A stretch of 64,000 nt of DNA, from assembly GCF_000724625.1 (NCBI RefSeq), contig NZ_CP007139.1, forward strand, positions 558,001 through 622,000. Reading direction: 5' to 3'. This document shows, one piece after another, positions 32,999 through 41,543 of the stretch. The translations under genes and the position numbers were made by a program. The notes under the pieces were generated by a model. The model worked only from the letters and a program-made list of their open reading frames with translations, was not told the DNA's origin and did no database searches. Position 1 is the first letter of the stretch; the number at the start of each line of letters is the position of its first letter. The stretch is from Fimbriimonas ginsengisoli Gsoil 348 (lineage in GTDB: Bacteria; Armatimonadota; Fimbriimonadia; Fimbriimonadales; Fimbriimonadaceae).

Positions 32999-34751
32999 TC
33001 CCTTCACCCGACGAGTGCGAATCGTACGCTCCTGGCGCGGCCTCGCGATGGGCGCCTGCGTCGGCGCGGCGGCGTCCGCCGTGTGGGCGGCCCTCGACTG
33101 GTTCAACGTCGCCTACACGGAGTGGAGCTGGATGGCCGCCACCGTGGGGATCGCCGCCGCCCTCGGCGCTCTCGCCGGATTCCTCCGACGAGTGCCCACC
33201 GACGCGCTCACGCGGAGCATCGACCGGCGTGCGGACTTAGACGACCGCCTCGCGACCGCGACGGAGCGATCCACCGAACATGGAGCTTTCGACGAAGCCT
33301 TGAAGGCAGACGCGGACCACAGTCTGGATGGCCTGAAGCCGAACAAGATCTATCCGATCCGGGTCGGCCGATGGCACGGCGGCGCGGTCACGCTCTGCGC
33401 CGCAGCCGCGGCGATTTTCCTACTCGGCAACACCCCGATCCTCCTTGGCGAAGATGCGAAGAAGACCCGCGTGGAATTAAAGAAAGAAGGGGCCAAAGTC
33501 GAGCGGATCACCCGCGAGACGCTGGAAACGCCGGAAGCCAAATCCCGGATGACGGAAGCCCAAAAGCGGCTGGCCGACGAACTGCACAAACTCCAGCGCG
33601 ACCTCGACAAAGGCCATATGAGCAAGGAGGAGGCGATGCAGAAGGCGAACGAGATCGCCATCAAAGCCGACCAGCTCATGCGCCAGGAAGCCCAGAACAC
33701 CCTGACGAGCCTCGACAACGCTCAGAAAGCGCTAGAAAAGGCGCAGCAAGACGCGCTCAAGGACGCGGGGATGGCCAACGTAGACCCGCAAATGGCGCAG
33801 ATGTCCGACGACGAGCGGGCCCAAGCGGAGCAGAAGTCGCAAGAGCAGATGAACCAGGCCCAGAGCGGAATGAGCCAGGCCAAGAACCAGCTCAGCTCGC
33901 TTCAAAAACAGCTCGACGACATCAATAAGAAGCTCCAGCAACCCGGCCTCTCCGACGCCGAGCGAAAGGCGCTGGAAGCTCAAAAGAAGAAGCTGGAAGA
34001 GCAAATGAAAGCGCTCCAAAAGCAGCTTTCCGATTTACAGAAGCAAGCCGAGAAAGCGCAAAAGGACATGGAAGCGCTGAAGCTCTCGAAAGAGGCTCAG
34101 GCGGTGATGCAGAAGATGATGCAGAACCCGCTGTACAAGCAGCTTCAGGAAATGGCCGCCAAGCTAAAGCAAAACGCCCAAACCGCCCAACAGCAGGGAC
34201 GACCCGAGATGACCAAAGAGGAGCGGCTAAAGCTCCAGAAGCAGCTCGAGGATCTCATGAAGAAGCTGAAAGACGACAAGGCGATGCAGGAGTACCTAAA
34301 GGCGATGCTGGAAGCAATGAAGCACGCCGGCGGTACGTGAGACGGTAGCGGTATCGGCTGCGGTCTGCAGCCGGGAATGGGAATGGGCAACGGTGACGGT
34401 AACTCGGGAGCCGGAATGGCCGCGCCACCCGTGCCAAGCATGGGCGGTCCGCAGCACGGCGGCCAGTTCTCGAACGCCGACAAGGTGGCGCACGTCGACG
34501 ACGCCTGGAAACAGCAAGGAAAAGGAAATCCCGACATGATCCACGGTAGCCGGCGAACCACGCCAGGTGAGGAGCAGTACATCGAAATCAAAGCCCCGTC
34601 CACCGTCGGAAACCGATCCGCCGTCCCGTATGTCACCGTTCTCCCAAGCTACAAGAAGAAAGCCGAATCCGCCTTGAACCGCCAACAAATCCCCAAAGAA
34701 CACGAAAAGCGAGTCAAGGAATACTTCGAGAGTCTAGGGGGAGGAAAGTAG
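32973..34751 (+). CDS. coiled-coil membrane protein with in-frame UGA, candidate selenoprotein
   Basis: Two N-terminal helices (residues about 23-41 and 52-71) and a third near 133-150 are followed by a Gln/Lys-rich coiled coil to about 445. TGA at 34338-34340 is codon 456. The same frame stays open for 137 more codons: a Gly/Met-rich linker with a cysteine 7 residues on, then a domain ending VTVLPSYKKKAESALNRQQI and PKEHEKRVKEYFESL, which resembles the C-terminus of this protein family in other MoxR clusters. A SECIS-like hairpin follows the TGA. If UGA is read as Sec the product has 592 residues with Sec456 and Cys463. Otherwise it is a nonsense-interrupted gene. Anchored in the membrane beside the ABC permeases; function unknown. 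Confidence 0.75.
34338..34373 (+). promoter_or_regulatory. UGA codon plus SECIS-like hairpin
   Basis: After TGA (34338-34340) come 14 bases, then CGGCTGC, loop GGTCT, GCAGCCG (34355-34373), a perfect 7-bp stem. The E. coli fdhF SECIS starts 11 bases after its UGA and has the core UGC-AGGUCU-GCA. Here the core is UGC-GGUCU-GCA, keeping the three closing pairs and the G-U loop bases that SelB reads. The bulged U of the E. coli stem is absent. Confidence 0.65.
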
Positions 34752-34778
34752 AGAGAGGCGTTTGGCGCTCTCCCGGAT

Positions 34779-34859
34779 TGACGGGACGAATGGGACGCAT
34801 GGGTCAGGTGGGACACATGAGTCTCATAGGACCCCTATGGCCCCTTGGTCCCATTCATT
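34779..34859. repeat. degenerate GGGAC/ATGGG repeats with inverted right end
   Basis: The gap after the candidate selenoprotein holds GACGGGACGAATGGGACGC, ATGGGTCAGGTGGGACAC and, inverted, TTGGTCCCATTCATTAGGG. Roughly 9-base units built on GGGAC plus ATG recur, and the outer copies can pair. It is non-coding. Confidence 0.55.
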
Positions 34860-34870
34860 AGGGTGAAGAC

Positions 34871-34891
34871 CGCCCAACGCCCAACGCCCAA
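34871..34891 (+). repeat. CGCCCAA heptamer, three perfect copies
   Basis: Ends 9 bp before the MoxR start codon, occupying the place where a Shine-Dalgarno sequence would be; none is visible. The complementary heptamer array (TGGGCGT x3) is at 60921-60941. Confidence 0.75.
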
Positions 34892-34900
34892 GTAATCAAC

Positions 34901-35884
34901 ATGCAAGAAGCTCAGTGGTTCCGTGACACTTTCGATGCCGTACGGTCGGAAGTGCAGAAGGCGATCGTCGGTCAGCACGACATTGTGGAAGGGGTGCTCA
35001 TCGGCCTCGCGGCGAGTGGGCACGTGCTCCTCGAAGGAATGCCTGGACTCGGCAAAACCCTTCTGGTTCGCTCGCTCAGTCGAGCCCTGAGCCTCGACTT
35101 CTCCCGTATCCAATTCACCCCGGATATGATGCCCGCGGACGTGACGGGAACGAACGTTCTCAATGAAGGACGCACGTTTGAGTTTCGCCGTGGTCCGGTC
35201 TTCGCCAACATCGTCCTTGCCGACGAAATCAACCGCGCCACGCCCAAGACGCAGTCGGCGATGCTGGAAGCGATGCAGGAGCGAAGCGTCACGGTCGGCG
35301 GTCGCCGCCACGAGCTGACCGAGCCATTTCTCGTTATGGCGACCCAAAATCCGGTCGAGCAAGAGGGTACCTATCCACTGCCGGAAGCCCAGCTCGATCG
35401 CTTCTTTTTCAAGCTCATCGTCCCCTATCCCACCAAAGCCGACCTCGCGGAGGTGGTCGCCAGAACGACCGGCGAGGCGTATGCGGAGCCCCAAGCCGTA
35501 GCCTCCAAAGAAGACATCCTCCGGATGCGGGCCTTGGTCCGGCAGGTGCCGATCGCGAATAACGTTCTCGACTACGGCCTGTCGCTCGTAGTCGCGACCC
35601 ACCCCGAGGGGGAAGGAGCTTCCCCGGTCGCCGGCCGTTACTGCCGATACGGAGCGTCTCCGCGCGGCGCCCAATCCTTGATCACCGCCGGCAAGGTGCA
35701 CGCGCTGTTGGCGGGTCGCTTTAACGTATCGAAAGAAGACCTCAAGAAAGCGCTCAAACCGGTTCTGCGCCACCGGATCATCCTGAACTTCGAAGCCGAA
35801 GCCGATGGAATGACCGCGGACAAGATCCTGGATGAAGTAGGCAGCTTCGTCGACTCACGCGACCGGGACCCCATCAAGGTCTGA
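34901..35884 (+). CDS. MoxR family AAA+ ATPase
   Basis: 327 residues. Walker A GMPGLGKT (about 46-53), Walker B ILADEINRA, sensor 1 MATQNPVEQEGTYPLPEAQL and arginine-finger region match MoxR. MoxR ATPases act as chaperones for vWA proteins, inserting metals or assembling complexes. Here it precedes DUF58 and two vWA genes, the standard MoxR-DUF58-vWA order, and follows the ABC exporter genes. The 149-bp gap before it is filled with repeats, so it may have its own transcript or depend on read-through. Confidence 0.95.
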   Translation: MQEAQWFRDTFDAVRSEVQKAIVGQHDIVEGVLIGLAASGHVLLEGMPGLGKTLLVRSLSRALSLDFSRIQFTPDMMPADVTGTNVLNEGRTFEFRRGPVFANIVLADEINRATPKTQSAMLEAMQERSVTVGGRRHELTEPFLVMATQNPVEQEGTYPLPEAQLDRFFFKLIVPYPTKADLAEVVARTTGEAYAEPQAVASKEDILRMRALVRQVPIANNVLDYGLSLVVATHPEGEGASPVAGRYCRYGASPRGAQSLITAGKVHALLAGRFNVSKEDLKKALKPVLRHRIILNFEAEADGMTADKILDEVGSFVDSRDRDPIKV

Positions 35885-35916
35885 TCGATGGAGTGGAGCC
35901 TTTCAGAGACCACCGC

Positions 35917-35964
35917 GGGGGGCGGACGTCCCGTCCGCCCCCCGGACAACGGGCGTCCCGCCCG
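35917..35964. repeat. two TCC-loop hairpins between moxR and DUF58
   Basis: GGGGGGCGGACG-TCC-CGTCCGCCCCCC (35917-35943) has a perfect 12-bp stem. CGGGCG-TCC-CGCCCG (35950-35964) has 6 bp. Both share the TCC triloop of the composite repeats at 4697 and 27129. Confidence 0.75.
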
Positions 35965-35997
35965 CCTCGATGCTGCCATGCCCCGCGGAGGAAGCCG

Positions 35998-36879
35998 ATG
36001 ACGCAGTTCCTCCTCGAACCCCGCGAGTTTCGACTCCTCGACGGGATGCGCCTGAACCCGCGGAAGTCGTTTCCGGGCCGGGTGCGCGGCGAGCGACTGA
36101 CCCGTAAGAAAGGGATCTCCATCGAGTTCGCCGACTACCGCGAATACTCCGAAGGAGACGACCTCCGGCACCTCGACTGGAACGTTCTCGCTCGCCTCGA
36201 CTCGCCGGTGATGAGAACGTACCAAGATGAAGAAGACCTCGCCGTCCACCTTCTCCTTGACCTCAGTCCGAGCATGGAGTTCGGCGAGCCGAGCAAGCTG
36301 GCGCAGGCGCGGCGCCTCGCCTGCGCCGTCGGATACATCGCCCTCTCCGGCGGCGACGCGGTACTTCCCCGCGCCCTTGGTCCGCGCGAGCCGAACGTAC
36401 GGGCGCTTCGCGGCCGCGCCGGTTTCCCGCGACTATCACAATGGGCCGAAACCGCGCGACCACCCGAGCGGAACCGCGATAGCCTTGCCGCTTCCCTTCG
36501 CGGTTTCGTGAACGCAGGGACCCGAACCGGGATCGCGCTGCTGGTCAGCGATGGAATGGATCCGGAAGCCGCAACCGCCATTCGCAGCCTCGGCGGACGA
36601 GGGCACGAAGTCTGGTTCTTACAGGTTCTCAGTGATATCGAGTTAGACCCCGACCTTGAAGGAGACCTCCGACTCCTGGACGCCGAGAGCGGGTCTCCCG
36701 TGGAGATCACCGCCAACAGCTACGTGCTGAAGGAATATCGTAAGCGGCTGGAGGAGCACAACAACTCTCTCGTCGAGGCAGTTCGCCGAGTCGGCGGGCG
36801 GCACGCGCTTATCCGCGCCGACGAGCCCCTGGAAGCCGTGATCAAGAACGTCCTCAAACGCGACGGGTGGACCCAGTGA
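35998..36879 (+). CDS. DUF58 domain protein
   Basis: 293 residues from ATG 35998; the frame upstream encodes only hairpin-repeat sequence. The DUF58 signature ADYREYSEGDDLRHLDWNVL lies at about residues 45-64. A vWA-like fold follows, with VHLLLDLSPSMEFG, where D88, S90 and S92 form a MIDAS-like motif. DUF58 proteins work with MoxR ATPases and membrane vWA proteins; the molecular role is not settled. The stop overlaps a GTG start of the next gene (GTGA). Confidence 0.92.
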   Translation: MTQFLLEPREFRLLDGMRLNPRKSFPGRVRGERLTRKKGISIEFADYREYSEGDDLRHLDWNVLARLDSPVMRTYQDEEDLAVHLLLDLSPSMEFGEPSKLAQARRLACAVGYIALSGGDAVLPRALGPREPNVRALRGRAGFPRLSQWAETARPPERNRDSLAASLRGFVNAGTRTGIALLVSDGMDPEAATAIRSLGGRGHEVWFLQVLSDIELDPDLEGDLRLLDAESGSPVEITANSYVLKEYRKRLEEHNNSLVEAVRRVGGRHALIRADEPLEAVIKNVLKRDGWTQ

Positions 36880-38696
36880 GCTTTCAAAACGCGGGCGCTC
36901 TGCTGTGGCTGCTCCCTCTCGCGGGGATCGTCGTCCTGCTCTATCTCCTCAAGATGAAACGGCGAGACGTCCGCGTTCCCGCCACGTTTCTCTGGCCGAA
37001 CCGCGTCGACGAAGTCCGGGCCAACGCACTTTTTCAGAAGCTCCGCCCCAGTTGGCTGCTGTTCCTTCAGCTCCTGGCCCTGAGCCTGACCGTTTTCGCC
37101 TTGGCCAAGCCTCAGACCCAGCAGCGCGGGCTCACCGGAGAAGTCACCGTCATCGTCGTCGACAGCTCCGCGAGCATGGCCGCGACCGACGTTCGCCCGA
37201 GCCGATTCGACGAAGCCAAGAGGCTCGCCAAGGAGGCGATTCAAAGCGCGAAGGCAAGTGACCGCATCGCCCTCATTGAAGCGGGACCGACCCCGCGCGT
37301 CGTCTTTCCCCTCGGCAACGACCCGGCTCGTCAGCTCCTGGCTTTAGAGACTCTAAAGGGCACCGACGCCGAAACGGATGTTGGTGAGGCGCTTCGGCTC
37401 GCGAGCGCCTTGGTCGGCTCTCTGGATGGTGCTCGAATCGTCCTTCTTTCGGACGGAGTGTTCAATCCGGTCACCAACTTTTCCCGTGGTAAAGCCGCGC
37501 TGGTGTACGAGCAGATCGGGGAGATGGACGATAACGTGGCAGTCTCCGCGCTGGGACTAGCCGACACCGCGAGCGGGCGGAAGCTGTACGCCGGAGTTAA
37601 GAACTATTCCAGCAAGCCGATGGAGGGGACGTTGACCCTCTACGCCGACGGTAAGCCGATCGACTCGATCAAGACCGGGGCGATCGCCCCCTCGACCCAG
37701 TACGGCCGCACCCTTTCCGCGCCCGCCGGAGCCCGAGTATTTGAGGCGAAGCTGGAGTCCTCGGACCTCCTGAAGTCCGACAACTACGCGGTCGCTCTGG
37801 CCGACCCGGGCGCCTCGCTCCACGTCCTCCTCCTCTCCCGCGGCAATCCATTCCTGGAGCGGGCGCTCACCCTCGATCCCCGAGTCACCCTCGACCGAGC
37901 CACCGAGCTTCCTCCCGAAGAGCGCGGAACCGGGTCTGGCCAGTACGACATCGTCATCTTCGACGGGATTCCGGAGCAGCCGGTGAAAGCGCGCGGCGTG
38001 CTCACCCTCGGAACGGCCGGAAGCACCTCCCCGGTGACCGACGAAGGCATCGTAAAAGGAACCGCCTTTCTCTCCGCCGAACCGAAGCCGCTCATGAACG
38101 GAGTCGACCTGCAGGGGGTCTTCATCGACCAGCAGCACAAGGTTAAGCCGAAGGGGAATGGGCAGGTGCTGGCGGTCAACAGCACGGGTCCGTTGGTTGT
38201 GACCTCCGAATCGGTGGGTCGAAGGCAGATCTACCTCGCCTTCGAACCGCTCCAATCCGACTTCCCGCTGCAGGTTGGCTTCCCGATCTTTGTCGCCAAC
38301 GCACTCGATTATCTCGCCGGAGGCGAGAGCGCGGATCTCATCGCCATCCGAGCGGGCGCTCCCTTCTCCATTCCTTCGACGAAAGGGGCGACGCTGCAGG
38401 CTCCGGACGGCGCGAAAGCGGAGCTAAAACCAACCGGAGCCGTGCTGGTCGTGCGGGAAGCCCGGCGGGCCGGTGCCTACACGTTGGATGTGAGTGGGCG
38501 AAAGAAGTCGGTCTACGCCTACCTTCGCAGCGAGCGTGAGTCGTCCATCGCCCCTGCCAAGAACGTTTTCCTAGGAGGCGGACAGGTTCGGGCGACCGAA
38601 ACGCCTCTGACCTTCTCCGATTTTTGGCGTCCCCTCGCCGTTCTCTGCCTTCTGGTCCTTTGCGGCGAGTGGTGGCTGTTTGCGAGGAGAAGCTAG
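36876..38696 (+). CDS. BatA-like membrane vWA protein
   Basis: 606 residues from GTG 36876 (overlapping the DUF58 stop); GTG 36867 would add three residues. The N-terminus is the BatA-type double-helix domain (ALLWLLPLAGIVVLLYLL; WLLFLQLLALSLTVFALA). The vWA domain has MIDAS DSSAS at about residues 96-100. A beta-rich region and a last helix (LAVLCLLVLCGEWWLF) follow. The bulk would lie in the periplasm. It is the expected partner of MoxR and DUF58. It is followed 3 bp later by the larger vWA gene. Confidence 0.9.
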   Translation: MSFQNAGALLWLLPLAGIVVLLYLLKMKRRDVRVPATFLWPNRVDEVRANALFQKLRPSWLLFLQLLALSLTVFALAKPQTQQRGLTGEVTVIVVDSSASMAATDVRPSRFDEAKRLAKEAIQSAKASDRIALIEAGPTPRVVFPLGNDPARQLLALETLKGTDAETDVGEALRLASALVGSLDGARIVLLSDGVFNPVTNFSRGKAALVYEQIGEMDDNVAVSALGLADTASGRKLYAGVKNYSSKPMEGTLTLYADGKPIDSIKTGAIAPSTQYGRTLSAPAGARVFEAKLESSDLLKSDNYAVALADPGASLHVLLLSRGNPFLERALTLDPRVTLDRATELPPEERGTGSGQYDIVIFDGIPEQPVKARGVLTLGTAGSTSPVTDEGIVKGTAFLSAEPKPLMNGVDLQGVFIDQQHKVKPKGNGQVLAVNSTGPLVVTSESVGRRQIYLAFEPLQSDFPLQVGFPIFVANALDYLAGGESADLIAIRAGAPFSIPSTKGATLQAPDGAKAELKPTGAVLVVREARRAGAYTLDVSGRKKSVYAYLRSERESSIAPAKNVFLGGGQVRATETPLTFSDFWRPLAVLCLLVLCGEWWLFARRS

Positions 38697-38699
38697 CCG

Positions 38700-41507
38700 A
38701 TGCGATTTACGCACCCGCTCTTCCTCGTCCTGCTGATCCCGGTCTTGATCGGGCTTTGGTACAGCTTTCGGCACGTACACGGCATGGCGAGAGGTCGAAA
38801 GCGGCTGGCATTCGGCATTCGATTTCTGCTCGCTTCCCTCCTGATCTTCGCGCTCTCCGGCCCCGAAGCTCGGCGGCCGAACAAGGGGCTCTGCACGATG
38901 TTTCTTCTCGACCGGAGCGATTCGGTCTCCGAAGCCGATCGGAAGCGGGCGGAAACATTCGTCGACGAGGCGATGAAAAAGCTCAGCGCGGAGGACTTGG
39001 CCGGTGTCGTGGCGTTCGGCAAGAATGCGGTGGTCGATGCCGCTCCCGGCGGGCGGCGCGAACTCGGCAAAGTTCTTAGCACGGTCGACGGCGCCGCCAG
39101 CGATTTGGCGGCTGCGACACGGCTAGCCAGCGCCTCGTTTCCCGATGGGAAGGCGCGACGCCTCGTTTTGCTCAGCGACGGTAACGAAACCTCGGGCGAC
39201 CTGGAAGAGGCCGCCCAGGTCGCGGCGACGGACGGAATTCCGCTCGACGTGGTGCCGCTCGGGTTGGAAGAGCGGAGCGGCGAAGCTGCCGTTCTCGGGG
39301 TAGAAGCTCCTACCGAGATTCGTGCCGAACAGCCATTCGACCTTCGGGTCATCGTCGACTCGGCCCGAGCTCAACGAGGGGTGCTAGAGGTAGACCGAGA
39401 CGGGGTACTCCTTAAACGTCTGAACGTATCGCTCACCGCGGGCCGAAACGCCGTCGTCGTAAGCGAAAAGCTCAAAGACGTGGGCTTCCATCGATATCGA
39501 GCCACGTTACACGCCGAGTTCGACGTCGACAATCGAAATAACGTCGGCCTGAACTTCGTCGCCGTACGGGGCAAACCCCGGGTTCTAGTTCTTCAGCAAG
39601 ATCCTAAGGAGACCACTCTTGCCGAGGCGCTTAGGAAGAACGGCCTTGCCGTCGATCTCGGCGGTCCTGCAAGCATTCCGAGCAAGCCGGAAGAGCTACA
39701 GATTTACGATGCGGTGCTCCTGAACGACATCAACGCGGCCTCGATCACGTTGAACCAAATGAAGCTCTTACAAGCCGCCGTACGCGATAGCGGAGTCGGC
39801 TTCGCCATGATCGGCGGCGAGAATTCCTTCCTTCCCGGCGGCTATTACGGCTCGCCGATCGCGGAAGTGCTACCGGTTGATCTCAATATCCGCCAGCGGA
39901 AGACCTTTCCGAGCACTTCGATCCTGATCATCATCGACGCCTCGGGATCGATGTCGATGCCGGAGGACGGCATGAGCAAGCTGCAGATCGCCGGGCTCGC
40001 GGCGGAGCAGACGGTGAAGCTGATGTCGCCGATGGACCGAATCGGCGTGGCGGGCAGTGGCGACGGAATCGAGTTCGTCGCGCCGATGCAGAAGCTGACG
40101 AACAAGCAAGCGGTCATCGACCAGATCCGCCACCTCAGCCAAAGCGGCGGCGGCATCTACGTCCGCCCCTCCGTCGCGCGGGCCAAGGAGGAGCTCGAAA
40201 AGGAGCAAACCCAAGTCCGTCACTTCATCCTCCTCGCCGACGGCGCGGATGCGGAAGACCACGAAACCGCCATCGAGAACGCGGGACTGATGCGCCTCGA
40301 GCACATCACAACATCGGTTGTAGCGATCGGCGATGGGCAAGACGTGCCGTTCCTGAAGCAGCTCGCCGCCGCGGGCGGCGGCAAGTTCTACCTCGCGCTA
40401 AAGGCAAACCAACTTCCCGCCATCTTCACTCAGGACACTTCGATCATGTCTCGCTCCGCGATCGAGGAAGGGGCATTTATTCCGAAGCTGGTGATGGGTG
40501 AAGAGATTCTGAGGGGGATCGCCGACGAGGGCGTTCCTCCTCTTCTCGCCTACGACCTCACCGATTCGCGACCGCTCGCCCGGATGGGCATGCGGACGAA
40601 GAAGGACGATCCGCTGCTCGCGACTTGGCAGTACGGCCTCGGGACTTCGCTCGCATTTACTTCCGACGCACACCCGCGCTGGGCAAAGAACTGGGTTGGT
40701 TGGGCCGGTTTTGGTACCTTCTGGGCGCAGGCGACCCGGGCGATTTCTCGTCGGGCAACCCTAAACAACTACCAGGTGAGTGTCCATCACGACGGCGGCA
40801 AGGGGCACGTACAGGTCAAGGCGTTCGACCGTCTCGGGAATCCTCTGAGCGCGAATAACGCCGTCGTTCGAGTGGCGACTCCGACCGGTGAGTCTCGGGA
40901 TGTACGCCTTTCCCAGGAAGGCCCCGGCGCCTATGTCGGCGACTTCGACGCGTCCGAGATTGGCACCTACATTGTCACCGTCGCCGAACAGGACGCGGTG
41001 GGAGGGCCACGAACCAGCGCAACCGGCTTTTCCCTCGCGTACCCAGCCGAGTACAGGAGCTACCGGACGAACCGGCCACTTCTCGAGAGGGCGGCGGCGC
41101 TGACTACCGGCATGACGTTGACTTCCCCGGCTCAAGCCTTGCGTCCCGTGCCGAACCCCGGGGCGTCGATCACCGAGCTTTGGCCGACGCTGATGTTCCT
41201 GGCCGCCCTTCTTCTGCCGATCGACATCGGAGTTCGGCGGCTGGCGCTGCCATTGGGCGAGATTTTGGCCAAAGTTTGGGCCCGCCTAAGGCGCCGACCT
41301 GCGGCTCCCGTCACCCAGCAAGTCACGGTTGGCCGCCTTCAGCAGGCGAAGCAGAGGGCGCAACGGGAGACATCCCCCGAACCTGCGCCCACGGTCATCG
41401 CGCCCGGACCAACGAAGCCGACCGCCCCGACCCCGCGCCCCACCTCGGGGACCGGAAGCACCGCGAAGGGGTTGCTCGATGCGAAACGAAAGCGAGGTGA
41501 GGAGTAA
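38700..41507 (+). CDS. large membrane protein with two vWA-like domains and a GATase1-like segment
   Basis: 935 residues. Two N-terminal helices (FLVLLIPVLIGLWYSF; IRFLLASLLIFALSG) precede a first vWA with DRSDS at 71-75. A GATase1-like stretch (GFAMIGGENSFLPGGYYGSP) comes next, then a second vWA with a perfect MIDAS (IIIDASGSMSM, about 411-421). After Ig-like sequence, a helix near 830 and a Pro/Thr-rich tail end the protein. Similar proteins (YegL/BatB-like) occur at the end of MoxR clusters. It is the last gene of the set and is followed by an unrelated nuclease gene. Confidence 0.88.
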   Translation: MRFTHPLFLVLLIPVLIGLWYSFRHVHGMARGRKRLAFGIRFLLASLLIFALSGPEARRPNKGLCTMFLLDRSDSVSEADRKRAETFVDEAMKKLSAEDLAGVVAFGKNAVVDAAPGGRRELGKVLSTVDGAASDLAAATRLASASFPDGKARRLVLLSDGNETSGDLEEAAQVAATDGIPLDVVPLGLEERSGEAAVLGVEAPTEIRAEQPFDLRVIVDSARAQRGVLEVDRDGVLLKRLNVSLTAGRNAVVVSEKLKDVGFHRYRATLHAEFDVDNRNNVGLNFVAVRGKPRVLVLQQDPKETTLAEALRKNGLAVDLGGPASIPSKPEELQIYDAVLLNDINAASITLNQMKLLQAAVRDSGVGFAMIGGENSFLPGGYYGSPIAEVLPVDLNIRQRKTFPSTSILIIIDASGSMSMPEDGMSKLQIAGLAAEQTVKLMSPMDRIGVAGSGDGIEFVAPMQKLTNKQAVIDQIRHLSQSGGGIYVRPSVARAKEELEKEQTQVRHFILLADGADAEDHETAIENAGLMRLEHITTSVVAIGDGQDVPFLKQLAAAGGGKFYLALKANQLPAIFTQDTSIMSRSAIEEGAFIPKLVMGEEILRGIADEGVPPLLAYDLTDSRPLARMGMRTKKDDPLLATWQYGLGTSLAFTSDAHPRWAKNWVGWAGFGTFWAQATRAISRRATLNNYQVSVHHDGGKGHVQVKAFDRLGNPLSANNAVVRVATPTGESRDVRLSQEGPGAYVGDFDASEIGTYIVTVAEQDAVGGPRTSATGFSLAYPAEYRSYRTNRPLLERAAALTTGMTLTSPAQALRPVPNPGASITELWPTLMFLAALLLPIDIGVRRLALPLGEILAKVWARLRRRPAAPVTQQVTVGRLQQAKQRAQRETSPEPAPTVIAPGPTKPTAPTPRPTSGTGSTAKGLLDAKRKRGEE

Positions 41508-41543
41508 TTTCGTCTGCCTGAGATATGCTCTTGGTCAGATCCG

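Noticed and set aside
34377-34751. A separate 124-residue gene starting at ATG 34377
   Set aside because: It is in frame with the upstream gene and separated by only one TGA. There is no good ribosome-binding site, and its start would lie inside a Gly/Met-rich linker. One gene read through or interrupted at TGA explains it better.
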